The notes under the pieces: model-generated
Told to the model about the DNA's origin: nothing
The model's database searches: none
The model's input: only the letters and a program-made list of their open reading frames with translations
Assembly (NCBI RefSeq): GCF_000272105.2
Contig: NZ_AJZD02000137.1
Coordinates: forward strand, 1-54,980
Direction of reading: 5' to 3'
Source of the DNA: Vibrio splendidus 12E03
GTDB lineage: Bacteria > Pseudomonadota > Gammaproteobacteria > Enterobacterales > Vibrionaceae
DNA length: 54,980 nucleotides
Made by a program: the position numbers and the translations under genes
Shown: piece after piece, positions 9,901 to 18,758 of the stretch
Numbering within the stretch: position 1 is the stretch's first letter
How the letters are laid out: the number at the start of each line of letters is the position of its first letter

Positions 9901-9947
9901 AATAAAAATGGCGCTGAAGACCTTCCATCTTCAGCGCCATTTTTATT
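9901..9947. terminator. Bidirectional terminator, dacB / MgtE-like gene
   Basis: A 20-bp perfect inverted repeat (9901-9920 with 9928-9947) around the seven-base loop CCTTCCA. The core GGCGCTGAAGA/TCTTCAGCGCC is flanked by AATAAAAAT/ATTTTTATT. This is an unusually long, perfect stem between convergent genes. Confidence 0.95.
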
Positions 9948-9979
9948 TCTCAGATGTATTTAGCTATTTTTATCAGCTT

Positions 9980-10825
9980 TTAAGCGATTCCTAGGAATGA
10001 GTTCACTACAGTGAAGTAGATCCACATTCCTGAGATATCTACTATAGATGCAAGCACTGGACTCACTAACACCGCTGGATCAAGCTTAAATAGCCGAGCA
10101 ACTATCGGTAACCCGCCGCCGAGCACAGTTGATATGGTCACCTGAATGAATAGCGCTACCGCAATCGCTAACGCAATCATGTTGATGTCATAACCACCTG
10201 TCGATTGGTTTTCGCTAAATAGCAGAATACGTCCAATCATCACCACAGCAATCGCTAAAGCTAAACAAATAGCGACTCTAAACTCTTTCCATAAAACGTT
10301 AGCCCATTGGCGTTTTTTCAACTCACCCGTGGCTAAGGCTCTGATCACCAAAGTCGCAGCTTGTGTTCCGGTGTTACCACCAGCAGCAGCAATCACAGGC
10401 ATGTAGATTGCCAAAAGTACCAGTTGGCTGAGAATGTCTTCATACTGAGCAATGATAAGCCCTGAGACGATTCCCAATAGTGCTAACGCAATAATCCAAC
10501 CAATACGCTGCCTTACATGGCTCATGACCCCAGTAGAAAGGTAGCCCTGCTGAGGCTCCACCTCAGAGTAGATCAGCCCTAGTTGGTGAGCTAGATGTCG
10601 CGAGCGCTTTTCAAAGCCCTGCTCTTCTAACTCACTAAGTAAAGTCTGAATCGTACTAAGAGAGCATTGCCCCAGTACTAACACCGCATCTTCAAGCGGC
10701 ATTCTGTTCAAAAGGTTAATTTGTTGATCACGTCCGTACTGTTGAAATGCATTCGATACAGCTTGGATGTCTTGCTCTGAGTACAGAGCTTCAATAGATA
10801 AAAAAGTGTTGTTCATTACCGTCAT
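9980..10825 (-). CDS. MgtE-like divalent cation transporter lacking CBS domains
   Basis: A 281-residue inner-membrane protein. About 95 N-terminal residues resemble part of the cytoplasmic MgtE N-domain, followed directly by a five-helix MgtE membrane domain (about 105-280). Family motifs are AAAGGNTGTQAATLVIR in the pore region and KLDPAVLVSP with a later SIVDISGMWIYF, including an Asp in the position used for Mg2+ selection in MgtE. The tandem CBS domains that sense Mg2+ in ordinary MgtE (about 450 residues) are missing. Substrate may be Mg2+, Co2+ or another divalent cation. The ATG at 10825 follows GGGAG by 7 nt; a TTG seven codons upstream has no good site. It is preceded by a leader of nearly 300 nt (see 10826-11217). 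Confidence 0.85.
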   Translation of the reverse strand: MTVMNNTFLSIEALYSEQDIQAVSNAFQQYGRDQQINLLNRMPLEDAVLVLGQCSLSTIQTLLSELEEQGFEKRSRHLAHQLGLIYSEVEPQQGYLSTGVMSHVRQRIGWIIALALLGIVSGLIIAQYEDILSQLVLLAIYMPVIAAAGGNTGTQAATLVIRALATGELKKRQWANVLWKEFRVAICLALAIAVVMIGRILLFSENQSTGGYDINMIALAIAVALFIQVTISTVLGGGLPIVARLFKLDPAVLVSPVLASIVDISGMWIYFTVVNSFLGIA

Positions 10826-11040
10826 GGCGAATCTCCCGATTGGCAAAGGTAACGACCATCAAAACAAATAACATATAGCTAATACACCAAGAGCATATCA
10901 AGAGCGTATTGCTAGTCGCATCAAAAGCTGAAAACTACTGATGTGTCTACTTGTTAGAATCTAGTGTGTGGAAAAGAATGAGGGGGAAAACAAAGATACC
11001 CTACCTGAACGGCAGGACAATAGATCAATACCGAGACAGG

Positions 11041-11085
11041 TTATTCTTCTCCATTCAAACTAGGAGGATGGTCGGTATTGTTCAT
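11041..11085 (-). CDS. Putative 14-residue leader peptide of the MgtE-like gene
   Basis: Not recognised as a known peptide. ATG at 11085 is preceded by CTGGAG with 6 nt between GGAG and ATG, a better ribosome binding site than many real genes here have. The peptide is MNNTDHPPSLNGEE and then TAA. It holds Asp-His-Pro-Pro and ends Gly-Glu-Glu, so it has the consecutive prolines and acidic residues known to slow or destabilise ribosomes at low Mg2+ in mgtL-type leaders. Codons 3-5 form one arm of a 9-bp inverted repeat whose other arm is just after the stop, so ribosome position would decide whether the stem forms. Function as a sensor is inference. Confidence 0.5.
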   Translation of the reverse strand: MNNTDHPPSLNGEE

Positions 11086-11102
11086 AAAAATCTCCAGAAT
11101 TA

Positions 11103-11117
11103 CTGTCAATTTGACAG
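11103..11117. promoter_or_regulatory. Palindromic operator-like site CTGTCAATTTGACAG
   Basis: A perfect 15-bp palindrome (7-1-7), near the expected transcription start of the MgtE-like leader and 17 bp upstream of the leader-peptide start codon. The half-site TTGACAG is typical of a dimeric repressor site, but I cannot assign a regulator. Confidence 0.45.
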
Positions 11118-11165
11118 CGCGCATAGTGTAGCAATAGGCATTTCAAAGTTTCGTCAACTTTCTGT

Positions 11166-11195
11166 CAATAAAAAAGGCATCCGTAGATGCCTTTT
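11166..11195 (-). terminator. tyrS terminator
   Basis: On the minus strand AAAAGGCATC pairs with GATGCCTTTT around TACG, followed by more T. It lies 22 bp beyond the tyrS stop codon. Confidence 0.92.
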
Positions 11196-11217
11196 GTTCA
11201 ATTATTGATGTGCGTTA

Positions 11218-12405
11218 TTACTTGATAGTAATACGAGCAAACTTACGCTTACCAACTTGGTAAACCGCAGTACCTGCTTCAGGGACGAATTTGCTGTCTT
11301 CGATCTTCTCGCCTTCAAGCTTAGCCGCGCCTTGCTTGATCATACGCATCGCATCAGAAGTCGAGTTTACAAGACCCGCTTCTTTTAGAACGTTCGCAAT
11401 TGGTAGACCTGCTTCGAATTCAAATTCAGGCATTTCATCAGGAACTTGGTTCTTAGCAAAACGGTTAACGAACTCTTGCTCAGCGGCTTCAGCATCTGCT
11501 TCAGAGTGGAAACGAGCAATGATTTCTTTAGCAAGAAGTACTTTAACGTCACGCGGGTTTTTACCTGCATCAACGCCAGCTTTCAGTTCCGCAACTTCTT
11601 CAAGTGGACGGAAAGACAGTAGCTCGTAGTAGCTCCACATTAGATCGTCAGAGATAGACATAATCTTACCAAACATCTCGCTTGGTGCTTCGCTTATACC
11701 GATGTAGTTGTGCGCAGACTTAGACATCTTCTTAACGCCGTCTAGACCAACAAGTAGTGGCATCATCAGTACCGCTTGTGGTTTCTGACCTGCTGCTTTT
11801 TGCAGTTCACGACCCATTAGAAGATTAAACTTCTGGTCAGTACCGCCAAGCTCAACGTCGCTCTCTAGTGCAACAGAGTCGTGACCTTGTAGAAGTGGGT
11901 ACATGAATTCATGGATTGCGATCGGTTGACCACCAGCGTAACGCTTTTTGAAGTCATCACGCTCAAGCATACGAGCAACAGTTTGGTTAGAAGCAAGACG
12001 AATCATGCCTTCAGCACCAAGCTCAGATAGCCATTCAGAGTTGAAACGGATTTGCGTTTTCGCAGGATCTAGAATCTTGAATACTTGCTCTTTGTAAGTT
12101 TCAGCATTCTTCAATACGTCTTCACGGCTTAGCGGTGGACGTGTTGAGTTTTTACCTGATGGGTCACCAACCATTGCAGTGAAATCACCGATAAGAAATG
12201 TCACTTCATGACCAAGCTCTTGGAAAGCACGAAGCTTGTTAAAGATAACCGTATGGCCTAGGTGGATATCTGGAGCTGTTGGATCGGCACCCAGCTTAAT
12301 GCGTAAAGGACGACCTTCTTTTAATTTAGCAATCAGTTCGTCTTCTGGAATCAGTTCTTCTACGCCACGTTTGATCTCGGCTAGTGCAGCTTCAATACTC
12401 GCCAT
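11218..12405 (-). CDS. tyrS: Tyrosyl-tRNA synthetase
   Basis: A 395-residue class I aminoacyl-tRNA synthetase that charges tRNA-Tyr. Motifs are HLGH (HIGH variant) near residue 48 in [14 protein letters not shown], the tyrosine pocket [19 protein letters not shown], and KMSKS near 229. A C-terminal S4 RNA-binding domain covers about 330-395 ([20 protein letters not shown]). Sequence and length are of the TyrZ-like subtype rather than the longer E. coli TyrS. V. cholerae, as I recall, carries two tyrS genes, and this neighbourhood matches the first. It is divergent from the M23 endopeptidase gene. Confidence 0.95.
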   Translation of the reverse strand: MASIEAALAEIKRGVEELIPEDELIAKLKEGRPLRIKLGADPTAPDIHLGHTVIFNKLRAFQELGHEVTFLIGDFTAMVGDPSGKNSTRPPLSREDVLKNAETYKEQVFKILDPAKTQIRFNSEWLSELGAEGMIRLASNQTVARMLERDDFKKRYAGGQPIAIHEFMYPLLQGHDSVALESDVELGGTDQKFNLLMGRELQKAAGQKPQAVLMMPLLVGLDGVKKMSKSAHNYIGISEAPSEMFGKIMSISDDLMWSYYELLSFRPLEEVAELKAGVDAGKNPRDVKVLLAKEIIARFHSEADAEAAEQEFVNRFAKNQVPDEMPEFEFEAGLPIANVLKEAGLVNSTSDAMRMIKQGAAKLEGEKIEDSKFVPEAGTAVYQVGKRKFARITIK

Positions 12406-12534
12406 TCTTGTTCACTCCCACAGATTTGGCAAAAATACATTAATTAGACATCTTACTTGAATAGCGATGTATTTTGAAACCAGTTACACTATTCCGTCGT
12501 CGATTTTCATAATATTTACAGAACGAACCGGAAC

Positions 12535-13824
12535 ATGTTGTCTATTTTTGCACGCCTTCCTATTTTGCACCGGGCTTTTATCGCATTTTTTAGTGCCATA
12601 ATTTTCGTCGCGATTTTCTTACTCCCCGACGTCAACAGTTTGCGTGACGATTCGGGCGCTTTAGTTGTGGGAAAACATTACCCACTGACGATCAATGCCT
12701 CTGCGCTTATTAGCGCAAGTGACGCGCCACCGACGGCAGTGCTCAATTGGGAGAAATACACCGTTCGCTCTGGCGAAAGCACTTCTGTTCTATTCGAACG
12801 TATTGGCCTCTCATACCGCTTGCTGATCACCCTACTTAATACCAACAATGATATTAAGAAGCAGCTGTCTAACCTAAGACCTGGCGATGTATTGCAGTTC
12901 GGCTTCGATGAAAACAACGACCTTATTCAGTTAAAACGACAACTTAGTGCGTTTGAAAGCTTCAAGATCACTAAGTCTGGCGATTCATTCTCCTCTAGCT
13001 TCGACAAAAAAGAAGTGGCCTACCAATACAATTATGCCGAAGCCAACATTACCTCTAATTTCTGGAACGCTGGCGTAAGCGCAGGTTTAACCGCAAACCA
13101 AATTATGGAACTGGCGGGCATCTTCGGTTGGGATATCGACTTTGCGTTAGATATTCGTAAGAACGACAGCTTCAAAATCCTGTACCAAGAAAAAGTGGTT
13201 GAAGGTGAAGTGGTTGGTCGCGGTAAGATCATGGCAGCCGTATTCAAAAACCAAGGCGATTCATTTACCGCGGTATTGGATGATAAGAGCGGCAACTACT
13301 TCGATGAAAATGGTCGAGCTATGAAGAAGGCGTTCTTGCGCTCTCCTATTGATTTTCGTCGTGTAACATCGAACTTTAATCCTACCAGGAGGCACCCAGT
13401 AACCGGTAAGGTTCGCGCTCACCGCGGTACTGACTACGCAGCTCCTGTTGGCACGCCTATCTGGGCAGCCGGTGACGGTATCGTTCAGAAGTCGGGTTAC
13501 AACCAATTCAATGGTAACTACGTGTTTATCCGCCACAGCAACACCTACATCACCAAATACCTGCACATGAAGCGACGTATGGTGAAAACAGGTCAGCGCG
13601 TAAAACAAGGCCAAACCATTGGTACTTTGGGCGGTACAGGCCGTGTGACTGGTCCGCACTTACATTATGAATTCTTGGTTAATGGCGTACATAAAAATGC
13701 GCGTACCGTGAAATTGCCTCAATCTAAGTCGTTAACGGGTAAAGCAAAAGCAACATTTATTGCCAACTCAGAGATTCGACTGAATAACCTAGAGCGATAC
13801 GGCCAGTTGCTAGCGACTAATTAA
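12535..13824 (+). CDS. M23 family peptidoglycan endopeptidase (MepM/ShyC-like)
   Basis: A 429-residue cell-envelope metallopeptidase expected to cut D,D cross-links during wall growth. An N-terminal membrane helix (about 10-32) is followed by a LysM/OapA-like domain (WEKYTVRSGESTSVLFERIG near 70). The M23 catalytic domain spans about 285-385, with zinc ligands in HRGTDYA and GPHLHYEF. Vibrio cholerae encodes several such proteins (ShyA, ShyB, ShyC). The position between tyrS and an RND pump matches the one I remember as ShyC, but I have not verified this. Its ATG is only 129 bp from the divergent tyrS start, and a bidirectional terminator follows. Confidence 0.9.
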   Translation: MLSIFARLPILHRAFIAFFSAIIFVAIFLLPDVNSLRDDSGALVVGKHYPLTINASALISASDAPPTAVLNWEKYTVRSGESTSVLFERIGLSYRLLITLLNTNNDIKKQLSNLRPGDVLQFGFDENNDLIQLKRQLSAFESFKITKSGDSFSSSFDKKEVAYQYNYAEANITSNFWNAGVSAGLTANQIMELAGIFGWDIDFALDIRKNDSFKILYQEKVVEGEVVGRGKIMAAVFKNQGDSFTAVLDDKSGNYFDENGRAMKKAFLRSPIDFRRVTSNFNPTRRHPVTGKVRAHRGTDYAAPVGTPIWAAGDGIVQKSGYNQFNGNYVFIRHSNTYITKYLHMKRRMVKTGQRVKQGQTIGTLGGTGRVTGPHLHYEFLVNGVHKNARTVKLPQSKSLTGKAKATFIANSEIRLNNLERYGQLLATN

Positions 13825-13865
13825 GCTACTAGCGACCAATTAGGTTAAGAGCCATATAAACCAAC

Positions 13866-13896
13866 AAAAAGAGCGCCCACTAAGGCGCTCTTTTTT
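13866..13896. terminator. Bidirectional terminator after the M23 gene
   Basis: AAAAAGAGCGCC pairs with GGCGCTCTTTTTT around CACTAA. It is shared by the converging M23 endopeptidase and RND pump genes. Confidence 0.93.
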
Positions 13897-13920
13897 ATGT
13901 TCATCGAACCACTGTATCTA

Positions 13921-16900
13921 CTATTGTTCAGGCTTTTTGTCTCTCCCTAGCATTAACAGACATGGTGTCAGTACCAAGGTCAATACTGTCGCGAATGCCA
14001 AACCTCCCGCAATTGCCGTAGCAAGTTGCGACCACCATTGCGTGCTCGGCGCGCCGAATTCTATCTTTTGATTAATCAGGTCGATGTTCATCTCTAGCAC
14101 CATCGGCATCAAGCCTAAAATGGTGGTGACCGTGGTAAGCATTACTGGCCTTAAACGTTGAACACCGGTTCTTAGAATCGCATCTCGCTTATCCAAACCT
14201 CTTTTTATTAGCTGATTATAAGTATCAATCAGTACAATATTGTTGTTCACCACTATCCCTGCCAGTGCGATGACTCCTATACCAGACATCACGATACCAA
14301 ACGGACGTTGGAAGATAAGCAAACCAACAAATACACCTACCGTCGAAAACAACACCGCACTAAGAATCAAAAATGCTTGATAGAAGCTATTAAACTGAGT
14401 AATCAGGATCAAAGCCATTACCGCCAACGCCACCAAAAAAGCGCTTTGTAAAAAGGCGGAAGAGTTTTCTTGCTCTTCGTTTTGGCCACGGATACGAAAT
14501 TCTACGCTACTCGCTAGCCCCAATTCACTTAACGCTTGCTCGATCTTTGGCAGTTCGAGCGCAAGGTTATAGCCCTCTTCCATATCCGCCATAATGTTCA
14601 CTACACGCTTTCCATCAAGGCGCTTAATCGTGTCTTGCTTATGGTCGGGTACAATCTGAGCAAAGTTGGTAATAGGTACTAAACCTGCTGGCGTTTTCAC
14701 TCTCAGCTGGTCAAAGCGTCCGATATCGCGCTTGTCATTCGGGTAGCGCACCAAGATATCGACCTCTTCTGAAGAATCATCAGGCAGATAATCACCAATC
14801 TTGAGGCCATTAGTGACGAATTGAACAGTATTACCCACCAAGGTCGCATCAGCTGCAAAACGCGCGGCATCATCTCGGCGAATATCCACCTTCCAATCGA
14901 TGCCATCTTTGCTCGCGGTATCACTGATATTAGTCAGCGCTTGATTACCATCCGCCCAACTTCTTACGATCTTTGCCGCCTGATTGAGTTGCTCAGGTGT
15001 TTTAGCCGATAGCTCAATCACTAAGTCATTTTCAACCGGAGGTCCTGCATCTGGAAACTTATATTCAATCTCAACACCAGCGTATTGGTCGGTCTGTACT
15101 TTTAGCTCATCAATAATTGCTTTAACACTGCGGCGGTATTGCCAATCAACGGGGGTTATCGAGATCAAGCCAATCTGGTCGTCACCACCAGTACGCGTGT
15201 AAACGGTATCGAACTCATCATGATTGAGCATCATCAGCTCAATATCACGCATGATGTCATCCTTTTCTTGGATAGAGAGATCACCATGTGAGCGGACTTT
15301 TACATTAAAAAATGGCGGATCAACCTCAGGGAAGAATTCAGCCCCAAGACCGGCTTTAGAGTAAGTAAATCCAACCGCAACCGCGAGCAGTATCGCACTA
15401 CAAAGAATCTTAAAGGGGTGCTTAATCGCAATCGACAGTGTGTGGTAATACGCCTTAGTTAAGCCGGTGGCTTGTGAAAAGTCACCATTATGCAGTGCGA
15501 CCATTCGAGCTTGGCTTTTAGACGATACGTATTGAGGTTTGCCAATCAAGCCGCCTAATACGGGCACAAATAACAGCGCCATGATCAATGAAGCAGTTAA
15601 AGTAGCGATAAGGGTTAACGGCAGATACTTCATGAATTCGCCCGTCACATCCGGCCAAAACAATAACGGAGCAAATGCCGCCAAGGTTGTCGCAGTAGAC
15701 GCTGTTATCGGCCATGCCATTCGTTTCGCTGCATCTCGGTAAGCGGCTTTGCGCCCTTCACCCTCTTGCATTCGCCTGTCTGCAAATTCGGTCACCACAA
15801 TCGCACCGTCAACCAACATACCCACCGCCATGATCAGAGAGAACAACACTACGATGTTAACGGTTAAGCCGAACACAGACAGCACTAGCAGCCCGGTAAG
15901 AAAGGAACCAGGGATTGAAATACCCACTAACAAAGCGGTACGCACACCAAGAATCGCGATGATAACGATCACCACTAGAATAATGGCGGATAAGATATTG
16001 TTTTGCAGATCGTTGAGCATGATCTTCACATCTTTAGATTCATCCCAAGTGTATTTGACCAAAAGGTTATTTGGCCATTCAGCTTGCTGCTGAGCACCTG
16101 CCATTACTGCCTTGACTAGCTCAACGGTTTCAATGATGTTTTCACCCGCTCGCTTCTTTATATCCAAGACAACCGCGGATTTGCCATCTAAACGGGCAAA
16201 GCTTTCAGGATCTCGAAACGCTCGGCGAACCGTAGCCACATCGCCAAAGGTCACGACCTGTTTACCATCCACTTTGATTGGCAACTCAAGTACGTCTTTT
16301 AAGGAGTTAAACACAGAAGGGACTTTGACAGAAAAACGTCCGTAACCCGTATCAACAAAACCGGCCGCTACTACTCGGTTATTCAAGGCGATCAGGTTAT
16401 AGATATCCGCTTGATCTAGGCTATAGCTTTCCATCAATAACGGATCAACGATGATTTCAACGATGTCATCACGATCGCCTGCAATATCCACTTCTAGAAT
16501 TTGGCGATAGCTTTCTAATTTATCTCCAACCTCTCGCGCAATTTGCACAATGGTACGTTCGGGAACAGTACCAAATAGCACAACAGACAGAACAGGTTGC
16601 TCTGAAGCCAGCGTCACCTCATTTACGGTTGGCTCATCACTGTCTTCTGGCAGTTTTGGTTTAGCCAGATCAACCGCGTCACGCACATCGGCCATTGCTT
16701 TGGTGAGATCGACACCAACATTAAACTCCAACACCACAGAGGCATGCCCTTCTGCTGCGGTTGCTGTCATCTCTTTTACGCCTTCAATCGACCTCAGCTC
16801 TTGCTCTATCGGCCTAACCAATAAGCGTTCGGCATCGGTTGGCGAAATACCTTGGTGCCCAACAGAGACATAGATAATCGGGATAGTAATGTCTGGGCTC

Positions 16901-17016
16901 GATTCTTTGGGGATCGTGATATAGGTGACGACACCGGCTACAAGGATTAACGCCAAAAGGGAGAGCATTGTTCGAGCACGAGACAAGGCTGCATCAATAA
17001 TTGAATACATCGGCAA
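13921..17016 (-). CDS. RND-family efflux transporter, inner-membrane pump
   Basis: A 1031-residue proton-driven RND permease with 12 membrane helices and two large periplasmic loops, expected to form a tripartite pump with the fusion protein encoded 4 bp upstream and a TolC-type channel outside this locus. The first helix is near residues 15-35, followed by KESSPDITIPIIYVSVGHQG typical of AcrB relatives. The TM4 proton-relay region reads GMLVDGAIVVTEF, with one Asp where AcrB has two. Helix-rich ends such as GIGVIALAGIVVNNNIVLIDTY repeat the motif in the second half. Substrate cannot be predicted. The same pair follows the tyrS region in V. cholerae, as I recall. No linked regulator gene is present. 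Confidence 0.9.
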   Translation of the reverse strand: MPMYSIIDAALSRARTMLSLLALILVAGVVTYITIPKESSPDITIPIIYVSVGHQGISPTDAERLLVRPIEQELRSIEGVKEMTATAAEGHASVVLEFNVGVDLTKAMADVRDAVDLAKPKLPEDSDEPTVNEVTLASEQPVLSVVLFGTVPERTIVQIAREVGDKLESYRQILEVDIAGDRDDIVEIIVDPLLMESYSLDQADIYNLIALNNRVVAAGFVDTGYGRFSVKVPSVFNSLKDVLELPIKVDGKQVVTFGDVATVRRAFRDPESFARLDGKSAVVLDIKKRAGENIIETVELVKAVMAGAQQQAEWPNNLLVKYTWDESKDVKIMLNDLQNNILSAIILVVIVIIAILGVRTALLVGISIPGSFLTGLLVLSVFGLTVNIVVLFSLIMAVGMLVDGAIVVTEFADRRMQEGEGRKAAYRDAAKRMAWPITASTATTLAAFAPLLFWPDVTGEFMKYLPLTLIATLTASLIMALLFVPVLGGLIGKPQYVSSKSQARMVALHNGDFSQATGLTKAYYHTLSIAIKHPFKILCSAILLAVAVGFTYSKAGLGAEFFPEVDPPFFNVKVRSHGDLSIQEKDDIMRDIELMMLNHDEFDTVYTRTGGDDQIGLISITPVDWQYRRSVKAIIDELKVQTDQYAGVEIEYKFPDAGPPVENDLVIELSAKTPEQLNQAAKIVRSWADGNQALTNISDTASKDGIDWKVDIRRDDAARFAADATLVGNTVQFVTNGLKIGDYLPDDSSEEVDILVRYPNDKRDIGRFDQLRVKTPAGLVPITNFAQIVPDHKQDTIKRLDGKRVVNIMADMEEGYNLALELPKIEQALSELGLASSVEFRIRGQNEEQENSSAFLQSAFLVALAVMALILITQFNSFYQAFLILSAVLFSTVGVFVGLLIFQRPFGIVMSGIGVIALAGIVVNNNIVLIDTYNQLIKRGLDKRDAILRTGVQRLRPVMLTTVTTILGLMPMVLEMNIDLINQKIEFGAPSTQWWSQLATAIAGGLAFATVLTLVLTPCLLMLGRDKKPEQ

Positions 17017-17020
17017 TCTC

Positions 17021-18145
17021 CTACTCTGCGGTTACATTTGAGGGTTCAGCACCTTGCTCAACAGCAATCACAGAATCACCATCACGCACAAAACCTTGGC
17101 CTACGGTGATGATATCGACGCGTTGACCCAGCCCAGTGAGCCACACTCCATCTTGTTCGGCCTTTACTAGCTGAATGCCTACAAACTTCACCGTTGGTGA
17201 GTCACTAACAGAAACCAAGGTTTTGACCCCGAGGTTACCCGCCTCATCCAATGCCAGCATCGCCGGTGTTATCTTGATTGCGTCTCTAGTTTCTAGGTTG
17301 AGTTTTACTTCGGCACTGACACCTGCAGGTAATAGGCCTTTGGAGTTATCGATTTCAATCTCGATTGGAAAAGTATTGGTAGAAGCAGAAGAGATTCGAG
17401 AAACATAACGCAGACGACCTTCCGCTTCTTCTCTTCCCAGCAAGCGGACCAAGGCGGACTGATTAACTAACAAATGCTGGATATGACGTTCACTGACATC
17501 GGCTTCGATGACCAGAGGATCGAGGTCAATCACGCCCGCAACAGGATCGCCAACCCCAACAAAGTCACCAAGCTCAACCATTAAGTCTTGAACCACACCC
17601 GAAAAAGGCGAAGTAATGATAGTATTCTTTAAAGCCAATTCCGCGTTGCGCATCATGGCTTTTGCTTCTGTTAATGAGGCCTCTGCTGTGGTGTAGGCGA
17701 TTTCGCCTTGCAGTCCTCTTTTCTTCAGTGACTGCGCCGCTTTAAACTCTTTCTGCTTCAAGCGATATAAAGCCGAGGCTCGCTCTAGTTGAATCTCTAA
17801 ATCACCCTTATCTATCTGGGCAATGGCTTGTCCAGCTTTAACCATATCCCCCTTAACAACGTTCAATCTGACAATCTTGCCCGCGACTTCTGCACCTAGA
17901 CGAGCATGCCGATCGGGCGCCGTTCTTCCATAAAGATCAATCGTTTTAAAGGTCGGTGATGAGGTAAATGTTTGAAAGGAAATCTTAGCCAACGGAATTT
18001 CTGTCGCCTTTTTTGCCGGCGACTCTTCCGCTTGCCCGACTCCTAAGCCAAGCCAGATCGACAACAACACGACTAGAGTCAGAGAAACCAGCCACGGCTG
18101 CTTCAATTTCTGAAAAAGTGGTGAGTTAGAAAATAGAGTGGGCAT
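17021..18145 (-). CDS. RND efflux membrane fusion protein
   Basis: A 374-residue periplasmic adaptor (HlyD/AcrA family) linking the RND pump to an outer-membrane channel. An N-terminal membrane anchor or signal (about 18-36) is followed by a lipoyl half (GAEVAGKIVRLNVVKGDMV), an alpha-hairpin (about 115-175, rich in Glu, Lys and Ala), the second lipoyl half (TIITSPFSGVVQDL) and beta-barrel domains. The frame is open 66 codons further up to 18343, but the ATG at 18145 has AAGGA 6 nt away and gives a normal length, while the upstream part has no adaptor-like features. Its stop is 4 bp before the pump gene, so the two are co-translated. Confidence 0.9.
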   Translation of the reverse strand: MPTLFSNSPLFQKLKQPWLVSLTLVVLLSIWLGLGVGQAEESPAKKATEIPLAKISFQTFTSSPTFKTIDLYGRTAPDRHARLGAEVAGKIVRLNVVKGDMVKAGQAIAQIDKGDLEIQLERASALYRLKQKEFKAAQSLKKRGLQGEIAYTTAEASLTEAKAMMRNAELALKNTIITSPFSGVVQDLMVELGDFVGVGDPVAGVIDLDPLVIEADVSERHIQHLLVNQSALVRLLGREEAEGRLRYVSRISSASTNTFPIEIEIDNSKGLLPAGVSAEVKLNLETRDAIKITPAMLALDEAGNLGVKTLVSVSDSPTVKFVGIQLVKAEQDGVWLTGLGQRVDIITVGQGFVRDGDSVIAVEQGAEPSNVTAE

Positions 18146-18336
18146 AACAAATCCTTTTGTCCGATGTAATTCAGGCGCGCTAGTTGGCTTAATACCGTGA
18201 TGTGCAACTTCCTTATGCACAAAGGTAACCTTAACAGACCAATCCTCAACGAAGTTGGACGCTATCGACAGTTTAAAAAATATGCCGTGTACTAAAAGTG
18301 AGAGGAATGCCTTGAAAAGTAATAAGTTACTAAGTA

Positions 18337-18369
18337 AAAACAAAAACGCCGAACATAAGTTCGGCGTTT
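18337..18369 (-). terminator. erpA terminator
   Basis: On the minus strand AAACGCCGAAC pairs with GTTCGGCGTTT around TTAT and is followed by T-rich sequence. It ends erpA before the efflux operon, which is transcribed in the same direction. Confidence 0.92.
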
Positions 18370-18416
18370 GAAATGTTTCTAATGCAGCTTTGAGCTCAAG
18401 CTATTTTCAACTCATG

Positions 18417-18758
18417 CTATACGCTAAATGATGCACCACAACCACATGTGGTTGTCGCGTTCGGGTTGTTCACAAAGAAACGAGCACCTTCTAGGCCTTC
18501 TGTGTAATCAACCATGCCGCCCATTAAGTACTGTAGACTCATTGGGTCAACAACCAGCGTAACACCGCTGTTTACAATAGTAGTGTCGCCATCATTTACT
18601 TTTTCATCAAATGTGAAGCCGTATTGGAAACCACTACAACCGCCACCTGTAATGTATACACGCAGTTTTAGTTCTGGGTTTTCTTCTTCAGCAATTAGCG
18701 TTTGTACGCGTGTAGCTGCTGCATCAGAAAAAGACAATGGGATATTTACTTCGCTCAC
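18417..18758 (-). CDS. erpA: Iron-sulfur cluster insertion protein ErpA
   Basis: A 113-residue A-type carrier that passes [2Fe-2S]/[4Fe-4S] clusters to target enzymes, including those of isoprenoid synthesis. The three cluster-binding cysteines are present: one in [14 protein letters not shown] and two in TTCGCGASF at the C-terminus. The central [25 protein letters not shown] block is typical. I place the start at GTG 18758, which has GAGG 5 nt upstream and gives the length and N-terminus of known ErpA. A more distant ATG at 18791 would add 11 hydrophobic residues with no match. It lies between hemL (divergent) and the efflux operon. Confidence 0.95.
   Translation of the reverse strand: MSEVNIPLSFSDAAATRVQTLIAEEENPELKLRVYITGGGCSGFQYGFTFDEKVNDGDTTIVNSGVTLVVDPMSLQYLMGGMVDYTEGLEGARFFVNNPNATTTCGCGASFSV

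Larger units (their letters stand above)
10826..11217 (-). promoter_or_regulatory. Long leader and promoter region of the MgtE-like gene
   Basis: A 392-bp stretch between tyrS and the MgtE-like gene. Reading on the minus strand it holds the tyrS terminator at its upstream edge, a possible promoter (TTGAAA at 11141-11146, weak -10 TATGCG at 11119-11124), a 15-bp palindrome (11103-11117), a 14-codon ORF (11041-11085), and an inverted repeat (11072-11080 with 11026-11034) whose loop contains most of that ORF and its stop. A small CCTG/CAGG hairpin (11004-11016) follows, then a C- and T-rich, G-poor tract (about 10925-10995) of the kind used by Rho. The layout resembles the leader-peptide attenuators of enterobacterial Mg2+ transport genes. 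Confidence 0.55.

Noticed and set aside
10951..11208. Plus-strand ORF of 85 residues opposite the MgtE-like leader
   Set aside because: No ribosome binding site, no recognisable protein features, and it runs through the tyrS terminator and antisense to the leader structures.
18146..18343. N-terminal extension of the membrane fusion protein by 66 residues
   Set aside because: The extension begins beside the erpA terminator, lacks a ribosome binding site, and the internal ATG at 18145 has a strong one.
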